DNA of 64,000 nucleotides, from contig OU744732.1 of the NCBI GenBank assembly GCA_916613615.1, forward strand, positions 33,069,950 to 33,133,949, written 5' to 3'. A program made the translations under genes and the position numbers. Every line of letters starts with the position of its first letter. Position 1 is the stretch's first letter. Shown here one piece after another: positions 51,920-62,891 of this stretch. Under the pieces are notes generated by a model. The model was not told where the DNA came from. It saw only the letters and a list, made by a program, of their open reading frames with translations, and ran no database searches. This DNA is from Steromphala cineraria (lineage: Eukaryota; Mollusca; Gastropoda; Trochida; Trochidae).

Positions 51920-54900
51920 GGTAATGAAATATTGGTTATTTAAATGGCCTGGTCAATGGGTAAAAGCATGACTGTTCCCTCATCCTGTCTATCTTCTTTC
52001 GCTCGATCTGTTTACTCTTTTGATGACATCTACGTGTTGAATAGCTGGAATATTGCCGACAACAAATTCAATCTAAACGAAGTCACTCACTCATTCAAAT
52101 GACCTACGTGGTCTAATGGTTAGCTCCATGTTTGGGTCTGAAACCTCCTGGTCACTGGTTCCACTCCATGTTTCGACTTCACCATATCTTAATGTCTCGC
52201 TTTGGAAAATTGCATAATGAGTGAATGTTTTTCCTTTGCAAGATATACTTTAAACTTGAAATAGTTTTGTGAAATCAAGAAAGTCATCATAAACTTGTTT
52301 CTAGATCAGGTGCTCATGGTAATAGCGGGTTACAGCTGGTTAGCCCGATGAACACCTCCAATCGGCACGCAAAAAAAAGACGCAGTGTGTAAGGTATCTT
52401 TAAGGTCAAACAGAAAGTAAAGATCGTTTAGCTCCAAGGTCAGAGAAATCAAAAGCCTTTTCAGAGAAGAGTGCCATCAATTACAAGGCTTGGTGCAGGT
52501 GTTAGTTGTTAGATATCCAACTTGAATGGTAAAGAGCAAACTGAGAACACAGATTGCTTCTCACATGTGTCAATCGAAAAGAAGTCAAGAATTATCTGAA
52601 GATCAACATTTTGCTAATAGTATGTTTTGGTTGTAATATTCACTTTGAGATGTTTGCAAGTTATGGTATCTGTACCAACCATTATCCTTCCTCCTTTCAA
52701 CTATAGCCAACAACATCAATTTGATTCCATTTTTTAACTATAATATGTGGAGAACAAAAATAACTTGATTCATTGATGCAGTCGATATGTTTCTAAGACA
52801 ATCAACAATAGCACATACAAAATCGACACAGTTCATTCCTCACAGAAGCTTCTCGTGTAGGTACATCTGCGAAAGTAATTCGCGCATATCAATCGCTTAA
52901 TTAATGGAGTGCCTAGAGAACCATGACGAAGGGCGGGAGAAATGTTACAAATATTTGTTTGCGTCATTTAGCTTGCCCTGACGTCTTCAATGCCCTTTCT
53001 GTGTAATCAGCCAACTAAATTGAACTGGATTATTTACATTAACACCGTAGAGGCGTGGGTCTGTACGTAACTGTAACATGTAACATAATCATGCTTGATT
53101 GGTCCATCTTCATGTTCATAATAGATGAATTAACGCCTGTAACCTTTAATAAACAACAATTTCTGTTTTTACAAATCAGAAAAAATAGCTTTGAATAGAA
53201 GATTTCACAATTCTTTTGTCCTTTTCTATATCGTTATACAAGAACCTAAATTAATAACCTTTTTCCCTAACCTGATTATTTTTGGCATACACATAACATA
53301 TTTACATTTCAGAGATTCATTTTGGTTTTAGATGCTCAAAAATGAATGGCTACTTATATTTCTTCTTAATGAAACATTTATTTAAGATAACAATAATAAT
53401 GGGTAGCTTTTATATAAAAGCGCCAATTCTCCATCCATGGACTCAAAGCGCTCTATACTCCATTCCTAGTCTGACCCGTGCTGACATATAGTCTCCCAAA
53501 TTATGAAATGTGACCCCTAATGAGGGTATGGGGCAATATCCTTAAACTATTGTCAACTTCTCCAAAAAACGAATAACTGTAGAAGGTATATAACCAGTTT
53601 ATGGACACTTTTGGCAACAAGGATAGTTTAATGTCGACTTGTTCACTCCTTTATCCAGCTAGTTTGTCATGTAAAGTCTTTAAATCAAATTAGAAAATGA
53701 TAGATTTAGTTATTGTGAGACAAAATCATATAAATTGTAGTGAATGTCATCAGCTGCAGAACCAGTAGCGCTGTTTTTTTAAACAAAACTGATTCTTTTT
53801 TAATGGTGATTAGTTCCTCATGTCAGATTGTTTAAAAACGTATTAAGACGCTACTTGAGAAGAACATATATTTATTATTATAGTTTATAAGTTCATACAT
53901 TTTCTCGAATGCAAATAACTTCAAAGTAGTCATTATGTTTACGGCCATTTCAGGACATGTTTTACAAGCAAATGGTTTCTCCTCAATAAATGTACATGTT
54001 ATCTACATACACACATAGAATATTCAGATTGAAAGAACGATTGACATGTTAGTTAATGATTATGGAAGTTCTTTATAAAGACTAATCATATTATCACTTT
54101 TCTTCTGAAAGCCTACCAAGAAAATCTAACTTTGTCAAAGCTTTTATATTTTCATATTTCACAAAAACAGTTCTAACACCTACGATAATAGCCCTCATTC
54201 CAAAATGCTAATGCTCTGACTTAAACTTTGGTTTACAATCTAACAGATGATTGTGTGTTTTACAACATGATTTATCTGACAGCATTTTGATTCTTCCTAA
54301 AACAAAAATTTACTTTTGCCATTTGCATAGAATTAGCGTTGCTTATCAAATGACAAGTGCTAAAATGTAGTTGATCATTTCTCGAATTATGCATTCTGAA
54401 ACTCAAATCGAGTGCTCTACGGGTGCAAAACCCTACAAATTATCTGTGTATTCATACGTATTAAGGTAGTTCATATGAGTGGTCATATCTTGTAAAACAG
54501 CTTTCTATATTCCAATAATCTTTAATCACGTGTTGATACACCTTCAGAAACGTAATTTTAGGTTTTCACTGCTTTAAATATATATCATTTTTAACTATCA
54601 AATATAGATTTTGAGGAAAACGAAGAGTTATCTTTCTGTCCATCGATCAAAAATATCAAATACAAATATCAAGAAATAAGGTTTTGAGTTAATACAGTAA
54701 CATTAATTCTTTCATTTCAGAAAGCTTTCTGATTTTTGTATCTCCACCGTATAATAAACATGATAATTTGCAAAAGCAATGTTCTTACATTGCCACTGAT
54801 AATGACATATGTTTTAAATGTCACCCGGTAATTACCAATTACACTCCAGGCGTGTCTAGAATAGAAAGGAGGTGAACTACCTTGCTAAGAAAATGTCAAT

Positions 54901-56300
54901 GTTCCCTCATCAATGATGCATTATCGAAAAGATACAGAAATAGGGTAATATTTATACATAAAATAATGACATGGAACTGTAACTGGTATACAAAATTTAA
55001 CTTCCATTCTGGAAAAATCAATCATTAAATGTATATGTGTGTTTTATTCTATTTGGAATAATTGGGTCTTCATATAAAATGATTACTCGATCGTTAACAG
55101 AAATAAGCAAGATTTGAAGGTAACCTTCGATTTTTCTCACTGTAGTACATATGTAAGTGGTTTTGATGTAGACGGTATGTATGTGAAGCGAATAAATGAA
55201 TGTTTACTATGACATCGGTGAATATTTCAAAAATTTAATGTCAGTAGGTTGTTTCTTATCATCTAATTGACATAATTTTCTTTTCAAATTTAATAAAAGC
55301 AATCTTTTTAGAGAATCATTTAAAAAAGAAACAAAAGAAAGTGAAAAACGAGCTTCTTTTCTATGATAAACAAATTTTAACTTATGTATACTTAAAGTTC
55401 TGAATCATTTTGTGTAAGAATTCATTTTCCTTTAGTGAAACTTCATTTAAGAAGTGTATCAAAGCATTTTTATGACATAATGTCATGATTAAATTTTAAA
55501 TTTTACAAAGAGACATCCTATAAGATATGTGAACCTATTATTTAGCACTAAAATATGGAATAATAATATTTTGGCACTCGTGACTTTAATTTTTATTTTG
55601 GATATATATGGCACTCATTTACATCTAATGAGGATCAGTTCATTCAAAATTTAATTCAATTCATGAAAAGGGATGTTTACAAGTTAAACATGTTAGAAAA
55701 GCCTCTTCCAATATACCCATTGCTAACAATTAATATTATTGACAAAGACAAACGGAAGTGTACAGAGAGGTAAACAATGGTATATTTGCCTGTCTCTCTA
55801 CTTCTTGTTCATGATGAACACTTTTAAGGATTTGAAATAATAACTTCTATCCAGATCACTTTAATGATCATCAATATGTCATTTCATGTGGGACACGTTG
55901 GCAAATGTCTACATGTGATAGGCTTCTAAATGAATCTATGTCACAAGTGTCAATAGTGTTCAGTGTTGATGCCTTTTCAGACTTCATTCACTACTAATGA
56001 ACTCGGACCATTTGTAAATCAGTTAGATAGATTTAGGTTATGTTTCCTGATATATTTAGAAAAATATGTCATGCACCGAAGGTGTCTCAGATAGTCTTTA
56101 TATGTGTTATTTCGTGAAACGTTAAAGCGGTTTGAACGGAGCCATTGTTTTGCTTTCAAGGTTTTCAGTATCAATATATTAGATATATATCAAGTATATA
56201 AATGGTAGCAGATCACATTGCATTTCAGTTTTCCTAGACAATCATTTCTAAACAGTATTCTTAACAGTTGAAACAATACAGAGCAATTACAATTACAGAG
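51920..56300. other. Intergenic or intronic DNA, copy B
   Basis: Matches A 18,960-23,905 with a ~195-bp deletion near 52,945 (A 20,130-20,322) and without the MITE of 20,772. No gene seen apart from the relics listed separately. Confidence 0.5.
52101..52176 (+). repeat. tRNA-like sequence, probable SINE head (copy B)
   Basis: Orthologue of 19,212. The A-box side is better preserved (GGTCTAATGGTTAGCTCC), but the B box is decayed to GGTTCCACTCC. Confidence 0.5.
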
Positions 56301-56805
56301 CATTTAACTTTTTTTTAAATTTTTTTTTTTTATCATAATCGTAAGCTATTAAAGACATTACCATTGCAAGGTTTGACATTCAATTGTTGTCTCATAAGGC
56401 AGGAATATGATTCATTAAACTATATGCTTCATTTGGTCGAATGTAACCGCAGAATATTCTTTATTTCAAAAGGGTAGTTTGGAAAACTATGTAGCACGAA
56501 ACACTCAGTAATTGGAGGAAAGTGCATATTAATATTCCATTGCAAACTTTAATAGATAAAGAATTTTTTATGAGTAATATATATATCTAATACTGCAAAG
56601 GTCATGTATATTTTCTCCTGAAATTAATAACAAATACTTGAGTTGTACATTTAGATCTATAAATGTACAGAAACATCCAGATTCGGAAAGGTTGCTACAC
56701 AAAGTCTTTTAAGAGATAGTTTTGTGGTGATCATCATAGTTTTTTATGTCGTAATAGAGTTTACAAGCTAAACTGATTTCTTTTTTCCTAGTGTGCATTG
56801 ACAAC

Positions 56806-57043
56806 AAAATAACTCCATGTATCAAGACAGAATAACATCATGTTGTCCTCGTTAGGTTCATCCTGTTCCTCAAGTGAAATGTTAAACCCCATGTGGTCGT
56901 CTTTGACAAAGACATGTATTCATTATGGTTTATTCTGGTCAACCCAACACTAATGACTTCAGTATCATTAGCTGTGGACAATCCATAGCATGGTCAGTGC
57001 GTGTGGTATCATTATGTTACGTTCACAACCTACAGTACAACGT
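56806..57043 (+). repeat. Dispersed repeat R1, second member in copy B
   Basis: Orthologue of 25,549-25,795, with a small deletion around CAAGACAGAATAACATC. Confidence 0.75.
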
Positions 57044-57383
57044 AAAAATGTGAGTATTTTCAGCAAGGTTTATAGATAAACACTTTAAAGGACAGGTAAC
57101 CATCCTTAATCCTTGGTATATTTCATATTTCATCAGGTAAACCTAGAAATGAAAATAACTTAGAATTTCAAACTCATGTGCTAAAATTTGCTTGACCGAG
57201 ATTCAACAACAGATACGTCTCATGTCATTTTATGCACGGACTTTTATGTTGAAATTTGTACCTCTTTCAACTGTTATTATTTTTTCTTTTATATTCAAGC
57301 ATGCAAGGTCAACTCTCTTTTCTTTTTACAGTCATGTTATTCATATGATATAAATTGTAACCCAAAGTTCATTGTTTATTGTC

Positions 57384-57515
57384 GTTTGTGAATGTTATGC
57401 AATTGATGTCGATGTAATGCGTGTATGTATGGCTTGTATTCATAATAGTAATTCAGTAGTTTTGTATGCTAAGCAACTTTCCTCCTTGGGTACCGATAAT
57501 CCGCTTCAGAAATAA
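57384..57515 (+). pseudogene. Gypsy-like RNase H fragment, degenerate (copy B)
   Basis: This is the orthologue of 26,244. The same frame is kept (V-C-E-C-Y-A-I-D.., H-N-S-N-S-V-V-L-Y-A-K-Q-L-S) but ends at a TAA at 57,513-57,515, where copy A continues for another 17 codons or so. The early stop and glycine losses fit neutral decay. Confidence 0.45.
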
Positions 57516-57934
57516 TTTTGACAGACGATTGAATCCGCACATTAATCAGGGGAGCCACCCGTTTCAAACAATGAATTTTAAAACGTTATTGTATAACATA
57601 CAACAATTCACTCCTTAATCGTTGTAATTACAATTCTTTTTTTTACTTTTCAAAATAGCGAATCATTTTGAACCAGCAATAATTGCAATACGCTAATACC
57701 TTTAGGATGCAAGTATTAGACAGTTGATTTTTCAACGAAGGTAGAACTTAAATAGAAAGGGGCCTCAGAAAGTTTCCGACTAGATAAAGTACATGTACAT
57801 ATAAGATCATGAAAGTACCTGCACAAGCCCCGATGCACATCACTACACAACATGTAGCAAGTAACAGATGCCTTTACAAAATGGATGAATGGTGGCACCA
57901 AATTGATTAGATTGGAGAAATTGAAAGGAACGTG

Positions 57935-58287
57935 CTATTATTCTTGAGAGTTCATTCATAACTTCTGTTGTCAATTGCAGAGTTGCTATGGCAACTCATG
58001 TGCAACTGCAAATTTCGGTGAAAAGAGCGTTGCCGGTTTATTGTCACACTCATTGCCGAGAGTGACGGAACCTATAGCAGGTTTCGAAATGTATTGAAAA
58101 TATGCAAATTGTGGGCAGTTTTACATGAACAAAGGTAATTTAAAGTATATTTTGCAATGATTTCATAAGGCCTAGTTGGGAAAATGTTAGTTATTTGAAC
58201 ATCTGGAAGAATTACTTACATTTGTCGAGTAATGAAAAAAAAAGACGCCAAAAACCATTTTATTTCTATTTCCGTGAGTACACTCAC
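57935..58287. other. B-only segment of about 350 bp
   Basis: Inserted relative to A between GTGCTA and ACTGTTTACG (A about 26,775). It contains GTTGCTATGGCAAC, a perfect palindrome, at about 57,983. I could not identify inverted or direct terminal repeats. Confidence 0.45.
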
Positions 58288-58574
58288 TGTTTACGATAAA
58301 CTTCTCTTTAGTAAGTGAAAAGTTTAAAACTTCTACAAACGATAAATGGATAACTTACAAGGAATGCAACTTTGCACAATTTAAATACCATCTGCCAGAC
58401 ACATAAAAAAATATGTGCCGTATCTATCTAAATGATGAATATATCAATTTGTGGAATCTTCAAAAAGAATCGGGTTTCAATATTACGAATTATCCCATAA
58501 AACTTTAACACTGAATACATACGTTACTTCAGAGACGAGTTAACATTCATGAAGGGAGATAATATCACTGATCA

Positions 58575-59715
58575 GTTTTAGAGCAAAGGATTCCATGAAG
58601 CTCTTATGAAAAAAAACACTGATTACCCGCAAGTTAATACATCTATACGCTATCAATCAACGTCAACCTGCCAGTTTTAAGAGAATTTTGATCAGAATGT
58701 GTCATATATAAAAAGGGTAATAGGTCACAGAAACTGATATCATTTAAAAGGTAAATACTCACCTATTTTATTTCTAGAAGTCATCTGAACATATATAGAC
58801 CAGAATATCCTGGAATGATTTCAAACCTCAGTCAACGTTGACCACATTGGGCTTGATATCATAAAGTTGAAATCTAAACACCAACCCTTTTATAAATACA
58901 TTAAACGCACATGACATATTGATTTCAGCTTAGCATGCAAAACCCAAAGGGCTAAGATATGTCATGATACAACATGTTGATCCACATTCTTGCATCCTAT
59001 GTCATTAAACGTTTTGGCTTTTCGATTTCTTTTAAGACACAAAAAAGACCCGATGGCTCTACAAATATTGAAATCTTGTGAAAATCGGATCAAACCATAT
59101 TTGGTCTTTTTCTCACGACCCAAATAGCTTAACTACTTTCTTGCTGTCTTATAATGTTTGCACATGAATTTGAAAATATCTTTCTTCTTGTGACTTAAAT
59201 TTAGCTAAAATCTGATACAACGTCATTGAAGATAGATTCGGTGACTCTAGATGTGGTGATTTGTCACTATGTTTCAGTTCAAGGTCTCTCTGAAAAAAAC
59301 ACACAAGTTAGTTAACTTAACTTCAAGATCTCTGAAATCCTACGCTTTAGGTAATGATTCATGCAACAGCTGTTAATATCCCATGTCATAAGCGGACATT
59401 GGCTTACAGGACATGGTGCTTCTACAATGTGCCTTAGTTTTACATTAAGCGTAACAAACGATGAACTGTCATCGAAATGTAACCAGCTGTAGCTTTTTCC
59501 AGAGTAATCATTTGTCAACACTTTGTCTCGGTTCCTTCTACATTTATATACTAGAGTAGTTCATTATTCTGTGTTTTGATTCAATTAAGAACAAACAGTG
59601 TATCATACAAAAGACATTTACCATGATAATCAGGTTTTGTATCACTGTGCGTCATGCCTGCTATGACGTCTGTATTGGCTTATACAATATAATATGGTTA
59701 ACACAATGTACCTAC
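58575..59715. other. B-only segment of about 1.14 kb
   Basis: Copy A runs from GATCAGTT (27,150) to GTAATCATCAC (about 27,205) with only about 50 intervening bases. The B segment contains the open frame at 59,312. It may be an insertion in B or a deletion in A. Confidence 0.45.
59312..59560 (-). other. Open frame in a copy-B-only segment, unrecognised
   Basis: About 82 codons are open from just after a TGA near 59,560 to a TAA at 59,312. There is no ATG near the start. Cysteines cluster as P-C-P-V-S-Q-C and S-C-C. It lies inside the 58,575-59,715 stretch that copy A lacks. A frame this long can arise by chance in 64 kb. Confidence 0.15.
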
Positions 59716-60464
59716 AGGTAATCATCACCATTAACACTGAATATACGTGAATCTACACTCCAAACATAGAGATTGGTTATGTCCAGCACAGAGGTTCATC
59801 GTATTGATAAAAGACTGATGCGCAACCAATAGACGTTGGAAAAGATCACTCTCATTGTTTGCAAATTCAAATAACTGAATATTCATGCAAAGTAGTGACA
59901 ATGTTTTTGACTTTTCCAAACAATTGTTATACAATAGCAAAACGTTCATCATTCATTTTCTGCTAATCTACAAAATAAATCATCACTATTAACGTATATT
60001 TTACACACATAAATTATTCACATTCTAACAAAAACTGACATTTTGGTAAACTAACTCTTTCACTAAGAATTCTTTATTTAAACATTTTCTCATTTTGATT
60101 TATCTTACTGCGAGCCTATTTAAATGATATTTACATATTAAGGGAATATATGAATGTAATGTTATGTTGTACACAGATGGAAAGTTACAATTCATTGAAA
60201 ATGTTTTCAGCATTAAACTGAATGAACTTAACAAATTACCATTTGTTTTAAAATCCGAAATCTTTTTTCTACGTCTTTGCATGACATGATTGCCATTCTC
60301 GTCAAAATGTCAAATGGTAATATTGTGATTTGAAAAACACTATTTGATTAAACCTCTGATTGTGTGACAAGCATTGGACATTTTAACACAAGTGTCTTGA
60401 GTACTTGAATATATAAAACAACCCAGTGTTGTGTTCATCACTAAAATCGCTCTGAAGTGAATAT

Positions 60465-60490
60465 ATCATCATCATCATCATCATCATCAA
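60465..60490 (+). repeat. (ATC)n microsatellite, copy B
   Basis: Eight or so pure ATC units; copy A has an interrupted, shorter run. Confidence 0.75.
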
Positions 60491-61443
60491 TCACATGGCA
60501 GGAATAAGAGATTTTAAATGAGAAACATATGGATTGTTTCGTTTTCGTTAACAGGCAGATTTGAATATTTTCAGTTAAATATCTCTTGAGCAACATTTCA
60601 TAAATATAAACATTTTATATTCATTGATCACTTGCTTGAAAAATACTCAGACAGTTTGGTTCAATATGACTTGATCAAGTCATTTCGCAGCAGTTTGTAA
60701 ATGTCACCATGTAATAAACAATTACTGAACACTCCGGGCGTTTCCAGAATACACAGGAGTTCACTACCTTGTTAAGGAAAATGTCAATGTACCTTAATCA
60801 ATAATATAGGTTAATTTGTAATCAGATAATAACAAATTTATTTGTCAATTTGTGCAAATGTGATGATTTTTCAATTTCGGAAAAAATACACCTATTTTAC
60901 TCAATTTACTAAACAATGATTATATGTGTCAAACTGGTTCTTTTTAAACTATCATTATTTACCATCTAAAAAGGAACGACGACTGTAGGGCAATTTGGTG
61001 TGCTTATATTTTCTCATCCATAGATAATTCTTTTCCTGAGGTATTTACCAAATGGAAATGCCAAGCATAAGATACGGACTATACTATTTGTCATCTAATG
61101 TAACTTTTTCATTGAACATAGAAAATCAACATTTAATGTATGATCTTTCTAAAGTAAAAATTAAACAAACATTGAAGACACTATGTTTCAGTCATAATTG
61201 GTTTGATTGCAAATACAGCATTGCACAGAATGGTTTATGATAAGTGTTCATGTTACAGCTAGGTCACACATTTCGATATAGATCCTATAATATCTATTCC
61301 AGGCTTTGGTAGTGCATTTTAATATTCAAATTGTGATTCAACGTGCCTGACTTTTTTACAGTAGCCATAAAATTGCATTTAGATTATTCCTCAATTTGGG
61401 TATTATTTGAATGATTAAATATTTCCAGTATACACTGTTTCTC

Positions 61444-61452
61444 TTCATGTGG
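61444..61452. repeat. Target-site duplication, LINE 3' side
   Basis: TTCATGTGG is repeated exactly at 62,883-62,891 on the other side of the LINE. Confidence 0.8.
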
Positions 61453-62882
61453 TTCAATCAATCAATCAATCAAACTAGTCATTTATACAGCGCCTATATC
61501 CAATCCATGAAAGTCTGCTCAAAGGCGCTTCGGAACTCTGACACAAAGTTTCAGTTATATGCCAACTCGAAGAGATGTGTCTTCAAACAGGATTTAAAAT
61601 CTTTAAGTGCTTGAATGTTCCTGATGTTATCTGGGATTGAATTCCACAGTTTGGGACCAGCTTTGGAGAAACATCTGTCGCCATAAGAACTGGTTCGTGT
61701 CTTAGGAACGTAGAGGAGATTCTGAGAACCTGAACGTAGAGGTCGACTGGGAACATGTTCTTTCACAAGATCACAGATGTAGGGTGGTGCTAGGTTATGT
61801 TTTGCCTTGAAAATCAAAGTCAAGATCTTGAATTCAATCCTGCGGCACACAGGCAACCAGTGAAGTTCCCTCAGTATCGGGGTAATATGGTCATATTTCC
61901 CCGTACGACTAACAACCCTTGCAGCTGCGTTTTGCACCTTCTGGAGTTTTCCAATCAGATTTTGAGGTAGTCCACAGAAAAGCGAGTTGCAATAATCCAA
62001 CTGGGAAATAACGTGAGCTTGAACAAGAGTAGCAGTTGTTTCTTTGCTGATGAGATGACGTATCATACTGATATTTCTGATCTGGAAAAATGCTCTCTTG
62101 CAGACCATACTTATCTGTGATTCAAGATTTAAATATTTGTCAAACAAGACTCCAAGATTTCTTGCTTCAGAAGTTGGTTGAATGGAACTGGTGCCTATAC
62201 TCAGAGGTGGAAGTGTAAGGCTTGAATGAATGTGTTTTGATGTTATCACAAGGAACTCCGTTTTGTCCTCGTTCAACTTGAGAAAGTTGTTGTTCATCCA
62301 TGAACCAATGTGTGAGACACAGTCACTTATTGCAGAAAACGTATGATGAACGGAGGTTTCACATCTAGGTTTGAAGGCAAGATACAGTTGGGTATCATCT
62401 GCATACAGATGATATCCAAGTCCATGAGTCCTGATGATGTCACCAATAGGTGAAGTGTACAACGAGAATAGAATTGGACCCAGAACCGATCCTTGTGGAA
62501 CTCCATATTCCAGTAAAGTCCTTTCAGATGATTCCCCATTTATAAGGACAGACTGATATCTGCCTGAGAGGTATGACCTAAACCATTCTAAAACATGACC
62601 AGAAATGCCGAATCTCGTATGGAGTCGGTTAAGCAGGATAGCATGGTCGATAGTATCGAATGCAGCTGATAAGTCAAGTAATACTAAAGCTGCAGCCCCA
62701 TTGCTATCCACAGCTTCTAGTAAGTTCGTTTGTACCCGAAGAAGTGCTGTTTCAGTACTGTGGTTCTCCCTGTAAGCTGACTGTAGAACTTCGACATGTT
62801 GACAGTCGACAAGATGTTCCTTCAGTCTGGCTGCAACTACACGTTCAAGCACCTTCGAAATAAAGGGCAAATTTGATACCGG
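61453..62882 (-). mobile_element. 5'-truncated LINE (L2/CR1-like)
   Basis: This is a non-LTR retrotransposon copy of about 1,430 bp on the minus strand. Its 3' end is the short tandem tail TTGATTGATTGATTGA (plus strand TCAATCAATCAATCAATC at 61,454-61,471). The tail follows a short 3' UTR containing the GGCGCT..ATAAATG motif common near the 3' ends of L2/CR1-type elements. The 9-bp direct repeat TTCATGTGG flanks the insert at 61,444-61,452 and 62,883-62,891, a target-site duplication that fixes both ends. The 5' part (endonuclease and the start of the RT domain) is missing, as expected from incomplete reverse transcription. Copy A has no element at the matching site (about 28,560), so insertion came after the copies separated. 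L2 and CR1/Rex1 assignments are not distinguishable by eye. Confidence 0.9.
61551..62882 (-). CDS. LINE ORF2 reverse transcriptase, 5'-truncated
   Basis: About 443 codons are open without stop or frameshift, ending at a stop at 61,551-61,553. There is no in-frame ATG at the start. The frame reads through TTG at 62,870 into an upstream P-V-S-N stretch typical of LINE RTs and breaks exactly at the target-site duplication. Counting from that TTG, the RT motifs in order are LDLSAAFDTIDH at residues 65-76 (catalytic Asp 66), GVPQGSVLGP at 123-132 and YADD at 156-159 (Asp 158 and 159). The C-terminus has the usual LINE ending rich in K, F and L (LKTHLFELAYN). The protein would copy element RNA into DNA at a nicked target. 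Without its endonuclease and N-terminal part this copy is probably inactive. The lack of disabling mutations suggests a young insertion. Confidence 0.9.
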   Translation of the reverse strand, partial: PVSNLPFISKVLERVVAARLKEHLVDCQHVEVLQSAYRENHSTETALLRVQTNLLEAVDSNGAAALVLLDLSAAFDTIDHAILLNRLHTRFGISGHVLEWFRSYLSGRYQSVLINGESSERTLLEYGVPQGSVLGPILFSLYTSPIGDIIRTHGLGYHLYADDTQLYLAFKPRCETSVHHTFSAISDCVSHIGSWMNNNFLKLNEDKTEFLVITSKHIHSSLTLPPLSIGTSSIQPTSEARNLGVLFDKYLNLESQISMVCKRAFFQIRNISMIRHLISKETTATLVQAHVISQLDYCNSLFCGLPQNLIGKLQKVQNAAARVVSRTGKYDHITPILRELHWLPVCRRIEFKILTLIFKAKHNLAPPYICDLVKEHVPSRPLRSGSQNLLYVPKTRTSSYGDRCFSKAGPKLWNSIPDNIRNIQALKDFKSCLKTHLFELAYN

Positions 62883-62891
62883 TTCATGTGG
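62883..62891. repeat. Target-site duplication, LINE 5' side
   Basis: This is the second copy of TTCATGTGG. LINE homology in the reading frame (P-V-S-N) stops at 62,880-62,882, directly next to it. Confidence 0.8.

Noticed and set aside
62327..62539. Second protein frame inside the LINE
   Set aside because: It is a shadow of the reverse transcriptase frame.
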